From Elymus sibiricus (lineage: Eukaryota > Streptophyta > Magnoliopsida > Poales > Poaceae), in assembly GCA_039707655.1 (NCBI GenBank), contig CM077665.1:81345954-81409953 (forward strand): 64,000 bases of DNA, written 5' to 3'. This document shows positions 37,390-48,894 of this stretch, piece by piece (position 1 is the first letter of the stretch; each line of letters begins with the position of its first letter). Below the pieces are notes generated by a model. The model had not been told where the DNA came from and ran no database searches. It saw only the letters and a list, made by a program, of their open reading frames with translations. A program made the translations under genes and the position numbers.

Positions 37390-40300
37390 CTACTCGGCGC
37401 CGTCGGGTTGCTGCTGCTTGTGGTCGCCGAAGATGCGGGTGCGGAAGTCCTGGACCATGAGCGGGAGGCCGTTGCGGAGCGCCACCTTGGGCTCCCACCC
37501 GAGCAGCTCCTTGGCCTTGGTGATGTCCGGCTTGCGCTTGTGCGGGTCGTCGGCGGTGTTGGCCCGGAACTCGATCCGCGCGTTGGGGTCGATGGTGTCC
37601 TGCACCACCTTGGCCAGCTCCAGCATCGTGAACTCCCCCGGGTTCCCCAGGTTGAAGGGACCCACGTGATCCCCCTCCATCAGCTTCATCAGCCCCTCCA
37701 CCTGCACCATCATCACATATTCACATCGATCGGTCAGAACCACAAGATTCACACAGGGACGCCATGGCACACACAGGTACCAATCTGGTAAGGACGGCAT
37801 GGACATGTCGATGAACAGTGGTGACTCGTCGTGGTTCAACGACAAAGGGGCTCGATCATGCTGTTCCCGGGAGCCAAAAAGGGTGATGGAAAGCTGCGTA
37901 CCGACCTGACGCCGCCGTACGTGTCCGTCGGCAGCAACAGTGCACCAACCAGTTTGGAAGCTCGTTGGCGGCACCTACTTGGCCTGTGCCCGTGGTCCAG
38001 ATCGATGTGTACGGTGCACCATCCGTTAACGACCGTTCGTTCGTGCGGTTTCATCTAGGAGTACTGCATTGCTTCCCGTCGAAGCAGCAACGAACGGTAC
38101 GGGAGCGAGAGAGAGAGACCACACTACGCTAGCTTTTTTTTTTTTTGAGGGCTCACACTACGCTAGCTAGCCAGCAGGACGATGCAATGCAAGAGGCCCA
38201 CGGCGTCGATCGGCCGGGACAACTACCGTGGAGGCCCAGCTGATGATCGGGCCAACTCGGTCCGTATCATGCATGCAGGGGTGGTCCAAGACCGAAACCA
38301 AAACGCTAGCAACTCTCGGTGACCCTGTACTTGAGTAGGCAGCAGGGACCTGAAGGACCACCCCGACCTAACCAACGTGCCAGCGCCACAGCCGCGTGCC
38401 GTTGTGAGCACGGACGACGGACGGACGGGCGGGCAGCAGACACGACTGCAACAGTACCCACGTACGCATTCGCGTCTCTGGACCGGAGACGCCAACACGT
38501 GTAGGTGGATCGTTGGCATGGCAGCAGCAACGACTCAGCATTATATTTCAGCAAAAGGAGAGGAAAAAGTTGGAGCGTATTGCAAAGCATACGATACCAT
38601 GAGCACCATGCAAATCAACGGCGAACTAGCTTATATGGCTTCAGCTGTACGATCGACGAACCAACCGATTAATGAAAATGAGAACCGTGCTACTGTTGAA
38701 GGCTGTAATGAAAGGGAAAAAGCATGCAGAGCCACCAACTAATGTAATGTGTGTGTATATGAAACTTAGACTTTGTGGCGTGTGTACGTTGGTGAGAGGG
38801 AGGGCTTACCAGATCGGAGACGTACTGGAAGCTCCTCGTCTGCTTGCCGTCGCCGTACACCGTCAGGGGCTCCTTCCTCAGTGCCTGCACGCGCGCGCGC
38901 AACCCCATCAATCAAAAATCAATAGACAAAGTGTCACCATTAGCACTTGTTCACATCCAAATCGTGCCATGCCTATGCGCTTTCGCTAGCTAACCATCAC
39001 TGGTTTTCCTGCTAATGTTATCATGTCTTCATCCACACACGCACACACACAGACACGCGTACCTTTCGCGTGTAAAGAATCATGTCAAGTTCATAGTAAT
39101 ATAAAGCAGGTTTTAACTAGGGGGGTGATTCGTGTCAGCCGCTTGGGATTAAGAAAATGAGGGTTGGAACGTGGCGTCCACTTGTCAAAGTTTCTCCATC
39201 TAGCTTAATTTAATTCCGTGATTTGGACCCTGGGACGAATCAACAAACCGAACACTTGGTCCACTCATTGTGTGTGTGTCCCCCCTTAGCAAAGCCTAGC
39301 TAGCTAGAGGATAAGCGAAACTAGAAATGAAATGATGAATCATACAGGTAGAAATTTCCTAAACAAAAGCCTAGGCAAAGGGGGGAGGGGTTTTGTCGTC
39401 CACGATACACGACACTCCTAACCAAAAGTGTGTATGCGCTACATTATGAAACGGATGGAGTATCACTTAAGGCTATTTTTGGCGCATGCGTGGTGGCGTG
39501 TCGCTCGGTACAGTGACCATCTGGCCTCGCGTGACTGTAATGGCTATTATTTGTTAACTAATACGCAACCTTTTTTTAAAAAAAGAGACTATTTTTGAAA
39601 AAGATAATTTTAAAGTAGTATGTCACAAATGAACAACCAGAAGAAACTAAGCTATCTGATGAATAACTAGAAAATATAAATAGAGTAATATAGAACAGGT
39701 GCTGACTCAGTAGACTTTGCATGTGGGGCTGCGGGCTCACCGGCTAGATGCATGGGAATAGAAGTTTACAAATTACAAGATCGAGGTGGCAGTGGCACTA
39801 AACTATTGCCTACCGTAGATCTAGATCGAAAAATATATTACTACTCCACTAGATTAGTGAAGCCTAGCCACGGCTAAGCCAAGTAAAGCGGGAAAAAAGG
39901 GAAGTTACGTGGAAGAAGCGTGCATGGGTAAGTAGTTACAGCGGGCCGTTATCTTACCTGAGCGACAAAGTTGCTGACGACCCGGCCATCGTCGATGCAC
40001 ATGCGCGGCCCGTAGGTGTTGAAGATCCGCGCGATCCTCACCTGCCAGCACAAAGATTAGTTACAGTCAGCTAACCCGGCGAAATTACCCTAATTATCTT
40101 ACTCTAATCGCTGCACTTGCATGATGATCCGATGCTAGTAGCTACTAGCTGCCATGATAATCTATATTTTCGGCTTCTAATAAAGGAAAGAAAAGGAAGA
40201 AGAGGATGCTTTCGTTTCCAGCAAAGTTGACGTTGCTGAGTGAGTGGTGAATGATTAAAGCAGGGCCGGCCGGCCGGCCGGGCACGAACCTCGAGGTTGG

Positions 40301-41306
40301 CGCCGCGGTGGTAGTCCATGGTCAGTGTCTCCGCCGTCCTCTTGCCCTCGTCGTAGCAACTCCGCACACCTGACCATCAAATTCAGATAGCAAGTTGAAC
40401 ACTTCTGTTCAGAAAGTAGCGAAGACGACGCCAGCATTTCTGTCATTTCCCTATCCTGCGTGCTCCAACAGATAGACGAAGACGACGGCCATGGCGGCGG
40501 CTCTGGGATAGGACAAGACAGAGTGACGACGTACCGATGGGGTTGACGTTGCCCCAGTAGGTCTCGACCTGGGGGTGCTGGAGGGGGTCGCCGTAGACCT
40601 CGCTGGTGCTGGTGAGGAGGAAGCGGGCGCCGACGCGCTTGGCGAGGCCGAGCATGTTGAGCGTGCCCACCACGTTGGTCTTGATGGTCTTGACGGGGTT
40701 GAACTTGTAGTGCACGGGGGAGGCCGGGCAGGCCAGGTGGTAGATCTGGTCCACCTCCAGCAGGATCGGCTCCACGACGTCGTGCCGGATCATCTCGAAG
40801 TTTGGGTTCCCGGCGTGGTGCGCCACGTTCTCCTTGCGCCCCGTGAAGAAGTTGTCCACCACGATCACGCTGTCGCCGCGCGCCAGGAGGCGGTCCACCA
40901 GGTGGCTCCCCACGAACCCGGCCCCGCCGGTCACCACCACGCGCAGCCCCTTGCGCTTCAGCCCCAGCGGCACGCGGCCGTGCCGCCCGCCGACGCCGGC
41001 CTCCTCGTACGCCATCCGCGCCCCGCCGCCCGAGTGGTACTGCCGCGACACCAGCCCCACCGCCGCCAGGTGCGCCACGCTGCTGCTGCTCGAGGGCGTG
41101 GTGGTGGTGGTGGAGGGGGAGAGGAGGAGGAAGACGAGGGTGGCGAGGGCCATGCCGACGAAGGAGAAGACGAGGCGCTGCTCGCCCAGCACGTACCGGA
41201 GCGGCTGCGGCAGCTGCTGCCTGTTCCGCGGCTTGCTCTCCGTCGCGTGCGCGCCGTCGGCCGCCGCCGCCTGCTGGCCGCGGTAGGTGAGCTCGGAGGA
41301 CGCCAT
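37390..41306 (-). CDS. UXS: UDP-glucuronate decarboxylase (UDP-xylose synthase), membrane-anchored type
   Basis: Five exons on the minus strand, 41306-40535, 40369-40290, 40041-39958, 38884-38810 and 37701-37390, give 440 residues with every junction GT/AG and in frame. The N-terminus [10 protein letters not shown], the single membrane segment [19 protein letters not shown] and a Ser/Thr-rich stem mark a type II Golgi protein like Arabidopsis UXS2. The SDR Rossmann site is [10 protein letters not shown], the catalytic region is TSTSEVYG, and the Tyr-Lys pair is in SCYDEGKR, just after the exon 1/2 border. The enzyme converts UDP-glucuronate to UDP-xylose with bound NAD, supplying xylan and other wall polymers. 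Exon 1 is very GC-rich, and its antisense shows long open frames for that reason. A GTG codon starts exon 3 and the stop is TAG at 37390-37392. Confidence 0.97.
38120..38168 (-). mobile_element. Ultra-short retroposon tail in a UXS intron
   Basis: The 15-bp word CACACTACGCTAGCT at 38120-38134 is repeated exactly at 38154-38168. Between them lie only 19 bases, a T-run followed by GAGGGCT. This looks like a target duplication around an extremely 5'-truncated LINE/SINE insert (poly-A on the minus strand). Confidence 0.65.
38885..39957. other. UXS intron 3
   Basis: A 1073-bp intron with a short (GC)n run at about 38889-38900 and AT-rich DNA. No gene inside. A CGGATGGAGTA word near 39453 may be the remains of a Stowaway end. 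Confidence 0.6.
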
Positions 41307-42890
41307 GGGCCTCGGCCGATCGATGCGATGGGATCGACGACTCGTGATCGAGCGAGCTGGTGCGGGGGTGCGGGAGAAGAGGGGGAGGAGTGGCGCGTAT
41401 TTGAGGAGGAGGTTGAGGTTAGGTGGGCTCGCCGCGGGCGACGCGTGGGCCGTTCGATCGGATCGCGGGCGCGGCCCGAGCCGCCCACGTGGACCCGCGA
41501 TCGGCGCCGTCTCGCGGGAGTGAGACGAGCGCGCAGCACCGCCCCTCGATGTGGCAAAATTTACCCGGCCCTGCCACCGTCCCCGTTTGACTGAGAGCAT
41601 GTGTGCATTCACCGACCGAGTCCTAATTTTTTTTTGAGAAAAAATAATAATTTTTTATTTCGTGATGGTGAAAGGATCAGCAGCAAGCAGCAAGTGGTGT
41701 ACAAATTCTTAACGGCTTGATTACCTGGTCACTGCAGGACGGCTTCGAGGAAAGGAGACATGCTCAACTAGTAGTAAAAAAACAGCCTAAACACTAAAAA
41801 TCTGATGTTAGATTTTTATGCAAGGCAAATTTAACGTTTGTGTGGCAATTTATGTTGACACGATCATGACAAAATGTATTTTGTAAGCATGGCAATTTTC
41901 TGACAAAAGAATGAACCGAGACAGATTTGCCGTACTCGGCAACTATCATCTTCGAAGATCATAATTTGCCATAAAAACGTATGATTTGCGATGGTAAAAA
42001 ATCTAACGTCAAATTTGTTGTGGAGTCCAAAAACACAGGAGAAGCCGATTGCCGGGTCGTTACGGGCTCGGGCAAACACATTAACACGGAAAGGACCATT
42101 TCGAAAACCGCTTGAATACGATTTATGGGGCTGGTTTTGACATGTTCGAAGCGTTGTGCTTAGTTCGCACTCATTGCCGTGGTCCACCGGTTGATTGGCG
42201 CTTTAGGGAGGGCGCACGTCAAGGGCGCACCGTGCACGTGTGATAGCAGCGTTGTTACTCAACCAGGGTGGACGGTGTCCTTCGTGCGTGACCGAGTCTA
42301 AGTAACCAGGGTTCACTGATCAAAACCAGGTTCCTGTTAGAACCAGCAAACTAATGGCCTTGTCATAGCCTCGGCATACGGCGCACATGTCATGGTTTTG
42401 TTGCAGGGCGCTCGCCTCCGGTTCACGGCCACATAGCGTCGTGTACGCTGCGTGGAAACGTGCAGGCTATCTCTCGTACTACGTGTCGGTCTTTGTCGGC
42501 TGGCTAGTACAGTAGCTTGGATCGACATGGCACGAAAAGTCAGAGCGTCCACCGGCTCGGCCAACGAACTCGTGCTGCGTTCCCGCGGGATACACATTGA
42601 CCGGGAGCGCGTCGGTGCGTGCGTGCCAGCGTGCCCGGCCAGCGCGGCTGACGGACGGCGAAATTGGTCGCATCCGTCCGCGCCGCACCGCACGCGTACG
42701 TCGACGTGGCCTCCCGGTGGCCGGCCGATCGTGGATCCATCCTGGCGCCCGTGCGGCGTTCGGCCTCTTCACCGGGCAAAATTGTACAGTAGTTCTCTCT
42801 ATGCTGACGTTGTTTCTGCTTCACGCTGCATTCGGTAAAGCCTCGACTCTTTTTGTGTTATGATATGACAAATGAAATACAACCCGGACC
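41307..42890. other. UXS upstream region and unassigned DNA
   Basis: The first 250-300 bp upstream of the UXS start are GC-rich and presumably contain the 5' UTR and core promoter. Beyond about 41620 the DNA is AT-rich with TGGCAATTT-like words, then GC-rich at 42330-42870 with overlapping open frames but no domain. Confidence 0.45.
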
Positions 42891-42929
42891 CGGTCGTAGG
42901 GTCTCGGCCTTTTCATTTGACTTTGATTG

Positions 42930-43110
42930 ATGCTGTAACGAGAAAAACGTATTTTTTTACGCTAGGTTTACACACCCTACCGTCAAGCACTCTGACGGTA
43001 AGGTTTGGACCATTTTTCTGCCGATTTTGATCGATTGTGTAATGGGATAAACCTTTATTTTAATGGTAGGTTCACACATCCTACCGTCAAAAACCCTGGC
43101 GATAGGTTCT
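42930..43110. repeat. TACCGTC palindrome repeat, left block
   Basis: Two related units each contain a CCTACCGTC word facing an imperfect inverse (GACGGTAAGG, GGCGATAGG) and separated by about 10 bases. The same style recurs at 51540-51715. The two blocks may belong to one older transposon that now contains the LINE and the solo LTR. Confidence 0.55.
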
Positions 43111-43181
43111 GCTTCTTCTTAATTCTGAAAGAGGACCAAAACCGACAACTGGACAATCAAACAACCAAATAGTGGAAATGA

Positions 43182-43666
43182 TACTCAGGCCTGAAACGAT
43201 CCCTCTTGGACTCTCTAAACCATGCCCAGGGTGCACCTTCCAATATGCAACCAGGAGACATGGCAACATCAATATCATGGAGAAAGCTGCTGCATACAAG
43301 ATGAAAAAGAATTTGGAAATTCCCAATACATATAAAGGTAAATCCTTCCCTTCTAATGACCCTGCTACTCTGATTGAACAAGTTGCTATGGTTAATTTGA
43401 CCTTTGGGGGTGATGATTCTAATCAATTGGAAATTGTTGAAGACTTGGTTGTTAGAGAACAGGAAAATTGTTTGGCTTTTGCTAATGATCACCCTGAGAT
43501 TGCTCTACCAGACAATTTAGATGTGGTTCATGAAAATCTAGTTGGGACCCCAGCCAGGAGTTCTCCTCCAAGACCAGCTGGCACTACTGTTGTCTTGGGA
43601 GCTACTCTTGCTGTCCCCACTAAGGGTAAGCCTTGTGGCTTAACTTATCCTTTTAAAATTGCTTAA
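43182..43666 (+). pseudogene. LINE ORF1 C-terminal part
   Basis: About 160 residues end at a stop just before ORF2 (ATG at 43669). It has a KPCPGCTF Cys pair near the start and an acidic middle part. The N-terminal RNA-binding portion is missing because of truncation. Weakly conserved ORF1 proteins are hard to match by eye, so the call rests on position. Confidence 0.65.
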
Positions 43667-43668
43667 CT

Positions 43669-46600
43669 ATGATAGTGTTGATTTGGAATATTAGAGGTTT
43701 AGGACAACATGGTAAAATTCAGTGCCTTTGTGATGTGATTGCTAAAACTAATCCTGATTTTATTGGTTTCCAAGAAACAAAAAAAGAGATTATTTCTGAG
43801 GGTTTCCTCAAAGCCTTAGACAGGATGGGGGTTTTCACCTGGCATTTTTTGCCTGCTGACAACATAGCTGGGGGTATTTTGCTTGGTTTTAAACAAGATA
43901 TGTTTGAAGTGATTGGCTTTATTAATACTAGATTCTCTATTAAAGCCACTGTCAAGAATAAAAGTGATGGCTTCTTGTGGCACTTGATAGTGGCGTATGG
44001 GTCTGCTTACCCTGAATTCAAGATGGATTTCATTTCTGAACTCCATGATTCTCTCAGTGCTGCTACTTATCCTGTTTTTGTGTGTGGGGACTTTAATCTA
44101 GTCAGGAGTGAGGATGATAAAATTAGTGGTCTGATTAATCAGCAAGTTACTTTCTTGTTTAATGTCTGGATCAATAGATGGGGCTTGCTTGAGATTTCTG
44201 TGGCTAATAGGAAATATACTTGGTCTAATAATCAATGTTGAGGATATCGCTTATCGTTAGCGTCTCGGTCAGCTGGGGATTAGAGATTAATCGGAAATCG
44301 GCTGATTAATCGATTTTATCAGTCGACTATTAATCGGCCATTTTTTGCAAATCTCAGGTTCCAAACACTGAAATATGCTATATTCAACACCAAAAATATA
44401 TTGGAAAAAGTGTTGCCTTGATTCCTGACCTTTGAATCCTCGTATAATTACAAACAAAATAGGGCAATGGTACATATTGCATAACAAGGTCCACAACAAC
44501 ACAAATAAACATAGTTTTTGCAAACATAGTGCTAGGAATAGGCCTGATTTATCGGTAGATTCCCGATAAATTGCTTGTCAGAGTGATAAATCGGCCCAAA
44601 AGATAAACGTTGAAGATAAGACATAATCTTATCGGTCACCCCACGAGTAGCGATAAATCAGGTGATAAATCGCTGAATCGGACGATTTTTTGAAGAGTGC
44701 TAATAATCAAAGCAACCCTCTTTTTGCTGTTCTGGACAGAGTTTTCACTTCTGTGGATTGGGATGCTCATTTTCCTATGTCATCATTGTCTGCTCTCCCT
44801 AGGGTGGGAGGTGATCATACCCCATTGGTTTTTGATACTGGAGCTAGGAAAACCTGTTGCCCTAAGATGTTTAGGTTTGAGAAATGGTGGCTCTCTCAAC
44901 CTGGTTTTACCCAGATTGTCGAGGGGGGCCTGGGCTTCTGTTGGCTCTATTAGTAATTCCGTGGACAACTGGATGATTAAGACTAGAACCCTTAGGAAAA
45001 AACTGAAAGGCTGGAGTATTAATTTGGAGGCAGCCATGAAGAAGAGGAAAAAAATCTCTCCTTATGGAGTTTGATATTTTGGATGTGTTATCCGAATCAC
45101 AACAACTTTCTGTTGTGGATTTTGATAGAATGAAAGATATTAAAAAGGAACTTGATGATATCTGGAGAAAAGAAGAGACTGCCTTATGGCAGAGATCTAG
45201 AGATAGGAAAGTTCTAGAAGGTGATCGTAATAATGCTTATTTCCATGCTCTTGCTAATCATAGACATAGGAAAAACCACCTTTCTGAGTTGATTGGCCCT
45301 ACTGGGGTGGTGACTTCCACACAGGATATGTTGAAAGTAGCTACTGATTTCTATAAAGATCTTTTTGCTTTTGAGCCTAAACCTGACATTCATTTGGGTG
45401 CTGACTTTTGGTCAGAAGATGAACTGGTCTCTGACTATGATAGAGAAGAGCTAGAAAAACCCTTTTCTAAGGAGGAAATTAAACAGGCAATTATGAGTTC
45501 ATATGCATGTGGGGCTCCCTGATGGTTTATCCTTTCTGTTTTATCAGAAATTTTGGGATACCATAAAAAATGACTTTATGTGGATGGTGAGAGATTTTGA
45601 AGCTGGGTCTTTAGATATCCATAGATTGAACTTTGCTATTATCACTCTTATCCCTAAGGCTCCTCAAGCTAGGGAGATGAAGAATTTCAGACCAATTAGC
45701 TTGAGTAATTGTGCTGTCAAGATCTTTTCTAAGGCCATGACTACAAGAGCATCTCCTCTTTGTGACAAACTCATTTCTATGAACCAAATTGCTTTTATTA
45801 AAGGGAGATTCATATTGGAAAGTGTAGTGATGGCTCATGAAGTTATTCATGAGGTCCATAGATCTGGTTCTGGGGGTTTGATTTTGAAATTAGATTATGA
45901 GAAAGCTTATGATAGAGTTAGTTGGGATTTCCTTAAAGAAATGCTCCTTTCTAGGGGCTTTGGGGATAAGTGGGTTAGCTGGGTGTTTAGTACTCTACAC
46001 CAAGGGACCTTTCAGGTCAGGATCAATGATACTAATGGGGCACACTTTATAGGGGAGAAAGGCCTCAAACAAGGTGACCCTCACTCACCACTGCTTTTCA
46101 ATTTGGTGGCTGATGTGTTTACCAAAATGTTGGCTAAAGATGCTAGACATAATTTGATTGCTGGATTGCTTCCTCATGTTATTCTAGGAGGGGTTATCAG
46201 CTTGCAATATGGTGATGACACAATTTTGTTCCTCGAAGACTCCGTGGAATATGCTAAAAACCTTAAGTGGATCCTTACCTGTTTTGAAAAACTGTCTAGG
46301 CTTAAAATTAACTTCCATAAAAGTGATTTGCACACTCTTCATGTTTGTGAAGAGATGTCCAAATAGTTTGCCCAAATCTTTTGTTTTCACTTTGGGAATT
46401 TTCCCTTTAAATATTTAGGTGTCCCGCTTCACTTCAAGAAGTTGAGGAGCGAAGACTTGCAACCTATCATTGATAGGATCATCAAATGCATTGTTGGGTG
46501 GCTTGGTAGGAATCTTTCCTACAGAGGCAAACTGATCCTTCTATCTACTTGTATTGCTAGCATTCCTACATATCTCATGTCTATCATGAAATTCCGTAAG

Positions 46601-47778
46601 TGGGCCATTGATGCTATTAACTCTCAAATGTCTCATTTCTTTTGGGGAAATGTAGGTGACTCTCATAAGTATCATGTGACTAACTGGGGATTGGTGACTA
46701 GGAAAAAAGAATTTGGTGGACTTGGGGTCCCCAATCTGAAAGAATTTAATATGGCCCTGCTGGCTTCCTGGGGCAAAAGATTTTATGATGGGGTAGATAA
46801 AGAGTGGAAAAAAATTATTTGTTACAAATATGGGGTTGATAAACCAAACTTCTATTGGGCTAAACCTATGATGGGTTCTCCTTTGTGGAAAAGTGTTACT
46901 TGGGCTGTAGGGGCAGCTAAGAATTTCCTTAGGTGGGTCCCTGGTAATGGTAAGAATATTGCCTTCTGGCATGACATTTGGATAGATGAATGCTCTTTGA
47001 AAACTCTTTTTTGGGGGCTATTTGATATTTGCCAACAACAAGAGGCTTCTCTTGCTCAGGTATGGGATGTTATCCAGCTGCATCTCACCTTTAGGAGATG
47101 TGTGGATGCTAGTTTGATGGATTGTTGGCTCAAACTAAATGAGTTGGTGAGAACCTTCATCCCCTCCAATGAGCTGGATACCCCTCTATGGTCTCTTGAA
47201 TCATCTGGTAGATACTCCGTGAGATCATTCTACAAAATAATCAACTTTGGTGGCATATCCTCTGATCTTAAAGACTGCATATGGAAAATTAAAGTTCCCC
47301 CAACATACATGTATTTCTTTGGCCGGTCTATTACAACAAATGTTTGACTAGAGACAATTTGGCAAAAAGAAGACATGTTGATGATTTGACTTGTGTGTTC
47401 TGTTGTGAACAGGAATCTGTTCAACACTTATTCTTTGATTGCATTGTTGCTAAAGAATTCTGGCTGATTATCTCTGATATAAGTGGTATTTCTGTACCTG
47501 GTTCCTTTGATGATCTTCCTGCCTTTTGGAAACAAAAGAAACTTAAAGAGGCTTTTAACATTATATCATCAGCTACCTTGTGGGGCTTATGGCTGTTTCG
47601 AAATGAATTTGTTTTTCAGGGGAGGAAGTGGCGAATCATGCGCTGTATCATGGATCTGGTGGGTTCTTTGATCAGGCAATGGAAAGTGATGTGTTCGGAC
47701 GCCCATGGTGCTCTTCTTCTCCGGTGTTTAAGGCTATTGGGCCATCAAAGAGGGGAGTTGCTTAGGATTGCCTGGTAG
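43669..47778 (+). pseudogene. LINE ORF2 (endonuclease, RT, zf-RVT), broken
   Basis: The apurinic-type endonuclease starts at 43669, with LIWNIRGLG, FIGFQETK and VFVCGDFNLV motifs, and reads to the insertion at 44236. Past it the frame continues through GGDHTPLVFDTG. A frameshift follows near 44930, a stop near 45072 and another frameshift near 45510. The RT (45503-46366) shows LIPKAPQAREMKNFRPISL, LDYEKAYDRVSW, GLKQGDPHSPLLF and the catalytic QYGDDTILF; it ends at TAG 46364-46366 but the frame goes on to 47347. A zinc-binding C-terminus (CVFCCEQESVQHLFFDC) lies at about 47390-47450 in another frame. It is not functional. Confidence 0.9.
44236..44699. mobile_element. 464-bp insertion in LINE ORF2 with 11-bp duplication
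   Basis: CTAATAATCAA occurs at 44225-44235 and again at 44700-44710. Removing one copy and the insert restores the reading frame. The insert is rich in GATTAATCGG and GATAAATCGG words in both orientations, suggesting subterminal repeats, but no clear terminal inverted repeat was found. The long duplication would suit a Mutator-like element; the class is open. Confidence 0.75.
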
Positions 47779-48028
47779 TGTTATGATTTGGGCAGATGGA
47801 GGTGTTTTGGTGCTAGTCCTGATTATCTTACTTCCTCTCTCTCTATCTTGTAAAAGATTTATGCAATAGGGCTAAAACTAGTTGCACTTGGCCCCTGTGT
47901 CGGTCTGTGGCTGCTCTAAGCTGTCCACCGAGCTCCTTTAACTGTCGAACTGGTATGTTCTTGCCTTGGATTTAATAAAAGTTGGGGCTGGGGGGAGACC
48001 CCTCTCTTTTCAAAAAAAGTGGAAATGA

Positions 48029-48894
48029 CATACAAATAGCATCAGTTCCACGCGTCTTCGTTACATCAACTAAACAATCAAACTACAAATCCCGTCATAA
48101 TTCATTACATCGACTCGTTCGAATAACATAGATGTAGCATTAGTTCGAATGACATGAGTGCAAACTATAAGATCGAGCATACATGTTTTACCCCGGGAAA
48201 TAGCCTGTGAAACGTTTAATACATTCAATTTGTTCATCACACTCTGGGTTAGGCTTCAGTCAAAAATCGACGGATCCTGCCCAATGGATCATCACACCCT
48301 TTATGACGCGGAACCAGGCCCATCGAGCACGTCGGTTCGGATTCTCTGACACTCCTTATTTGACTGCCCATCCAATGACTTGTCCGGGTCTTATCAAGTA
48401 CAACTCGTGGAATCCATCAATGCCGACAGAGAACCATATCTCCATTGCCAAATTGTGTCTACAATCATCTTCCTTCTCCTGCAGCTCATGAAGTATCTTC
48501 TGTTTTTCTTTCACGAGATTCTGAGGGTCCTTGCAAAAGTGATACAGGTTGAAATCCCTCATAGCTGCATTCGCCTCTTCATAACTCGTTATCCATATTT
48601 AAAGCTCCCTTATCAAACTATGGGGTCGTCCCCCTTCACACTTCTCATATGCTATCTGCAACGGGGACTTATTTTCCATCCTACATGAATATTACGTCTT
48701 TTAATCTTACTTCAAATGACATACAACAAAACAAAACTTAAATCAAATGACATAGAACAAACACAAAACATAGCTTACTTAAAATGACATACAACACCAA
48801 GTTCTCAAGGAGTTCAAATGACAAAGGTTACGTACCACATAAGGAGTTCAACTAAAGTACAAAGCAAATGATAAGGGGTACATGTCATAATAGT
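48029..48894. other. Old element remnant with repeats
   Basis: The DNA between LINE and solo LTR contains ATGACATACAA and TTCAAATGACA words repeated many times. A minus-strand open stretch at 48356-48562 reads as a Lys/Glu-rich helical segment (KEKQKILHELQEKEDDCRHN). This looks like part of the same old element as 50533-51830. Confidence 0.45.

Larger units (their letters stand above)
43182..48017 (+). mobile_element. 5'-truncated LINE, 4.8 kb
   Basis: An 11-bp duplication, AGTGGAAATGA, lies at 43171-43181 and again at 48018-48028, directly after a short A-run. The insert carries the end of ORF1 followed by ORF2 with endonuclease, RT and zf-RVT, in L1 order. The start lies inside ORF1, so it is 5'-truncated as usual for target-primed insertion. 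ORF2 is broken several times. Confidence 0.9.

Noticed and set aside
40575..41594. 339-codon open frame on the plus strand
   Set aside because: It lies antisense to UXS exon 1, whose GC-rich codons leave few stops on the other strand; repetitive His/Val/Gly composition and no domain.
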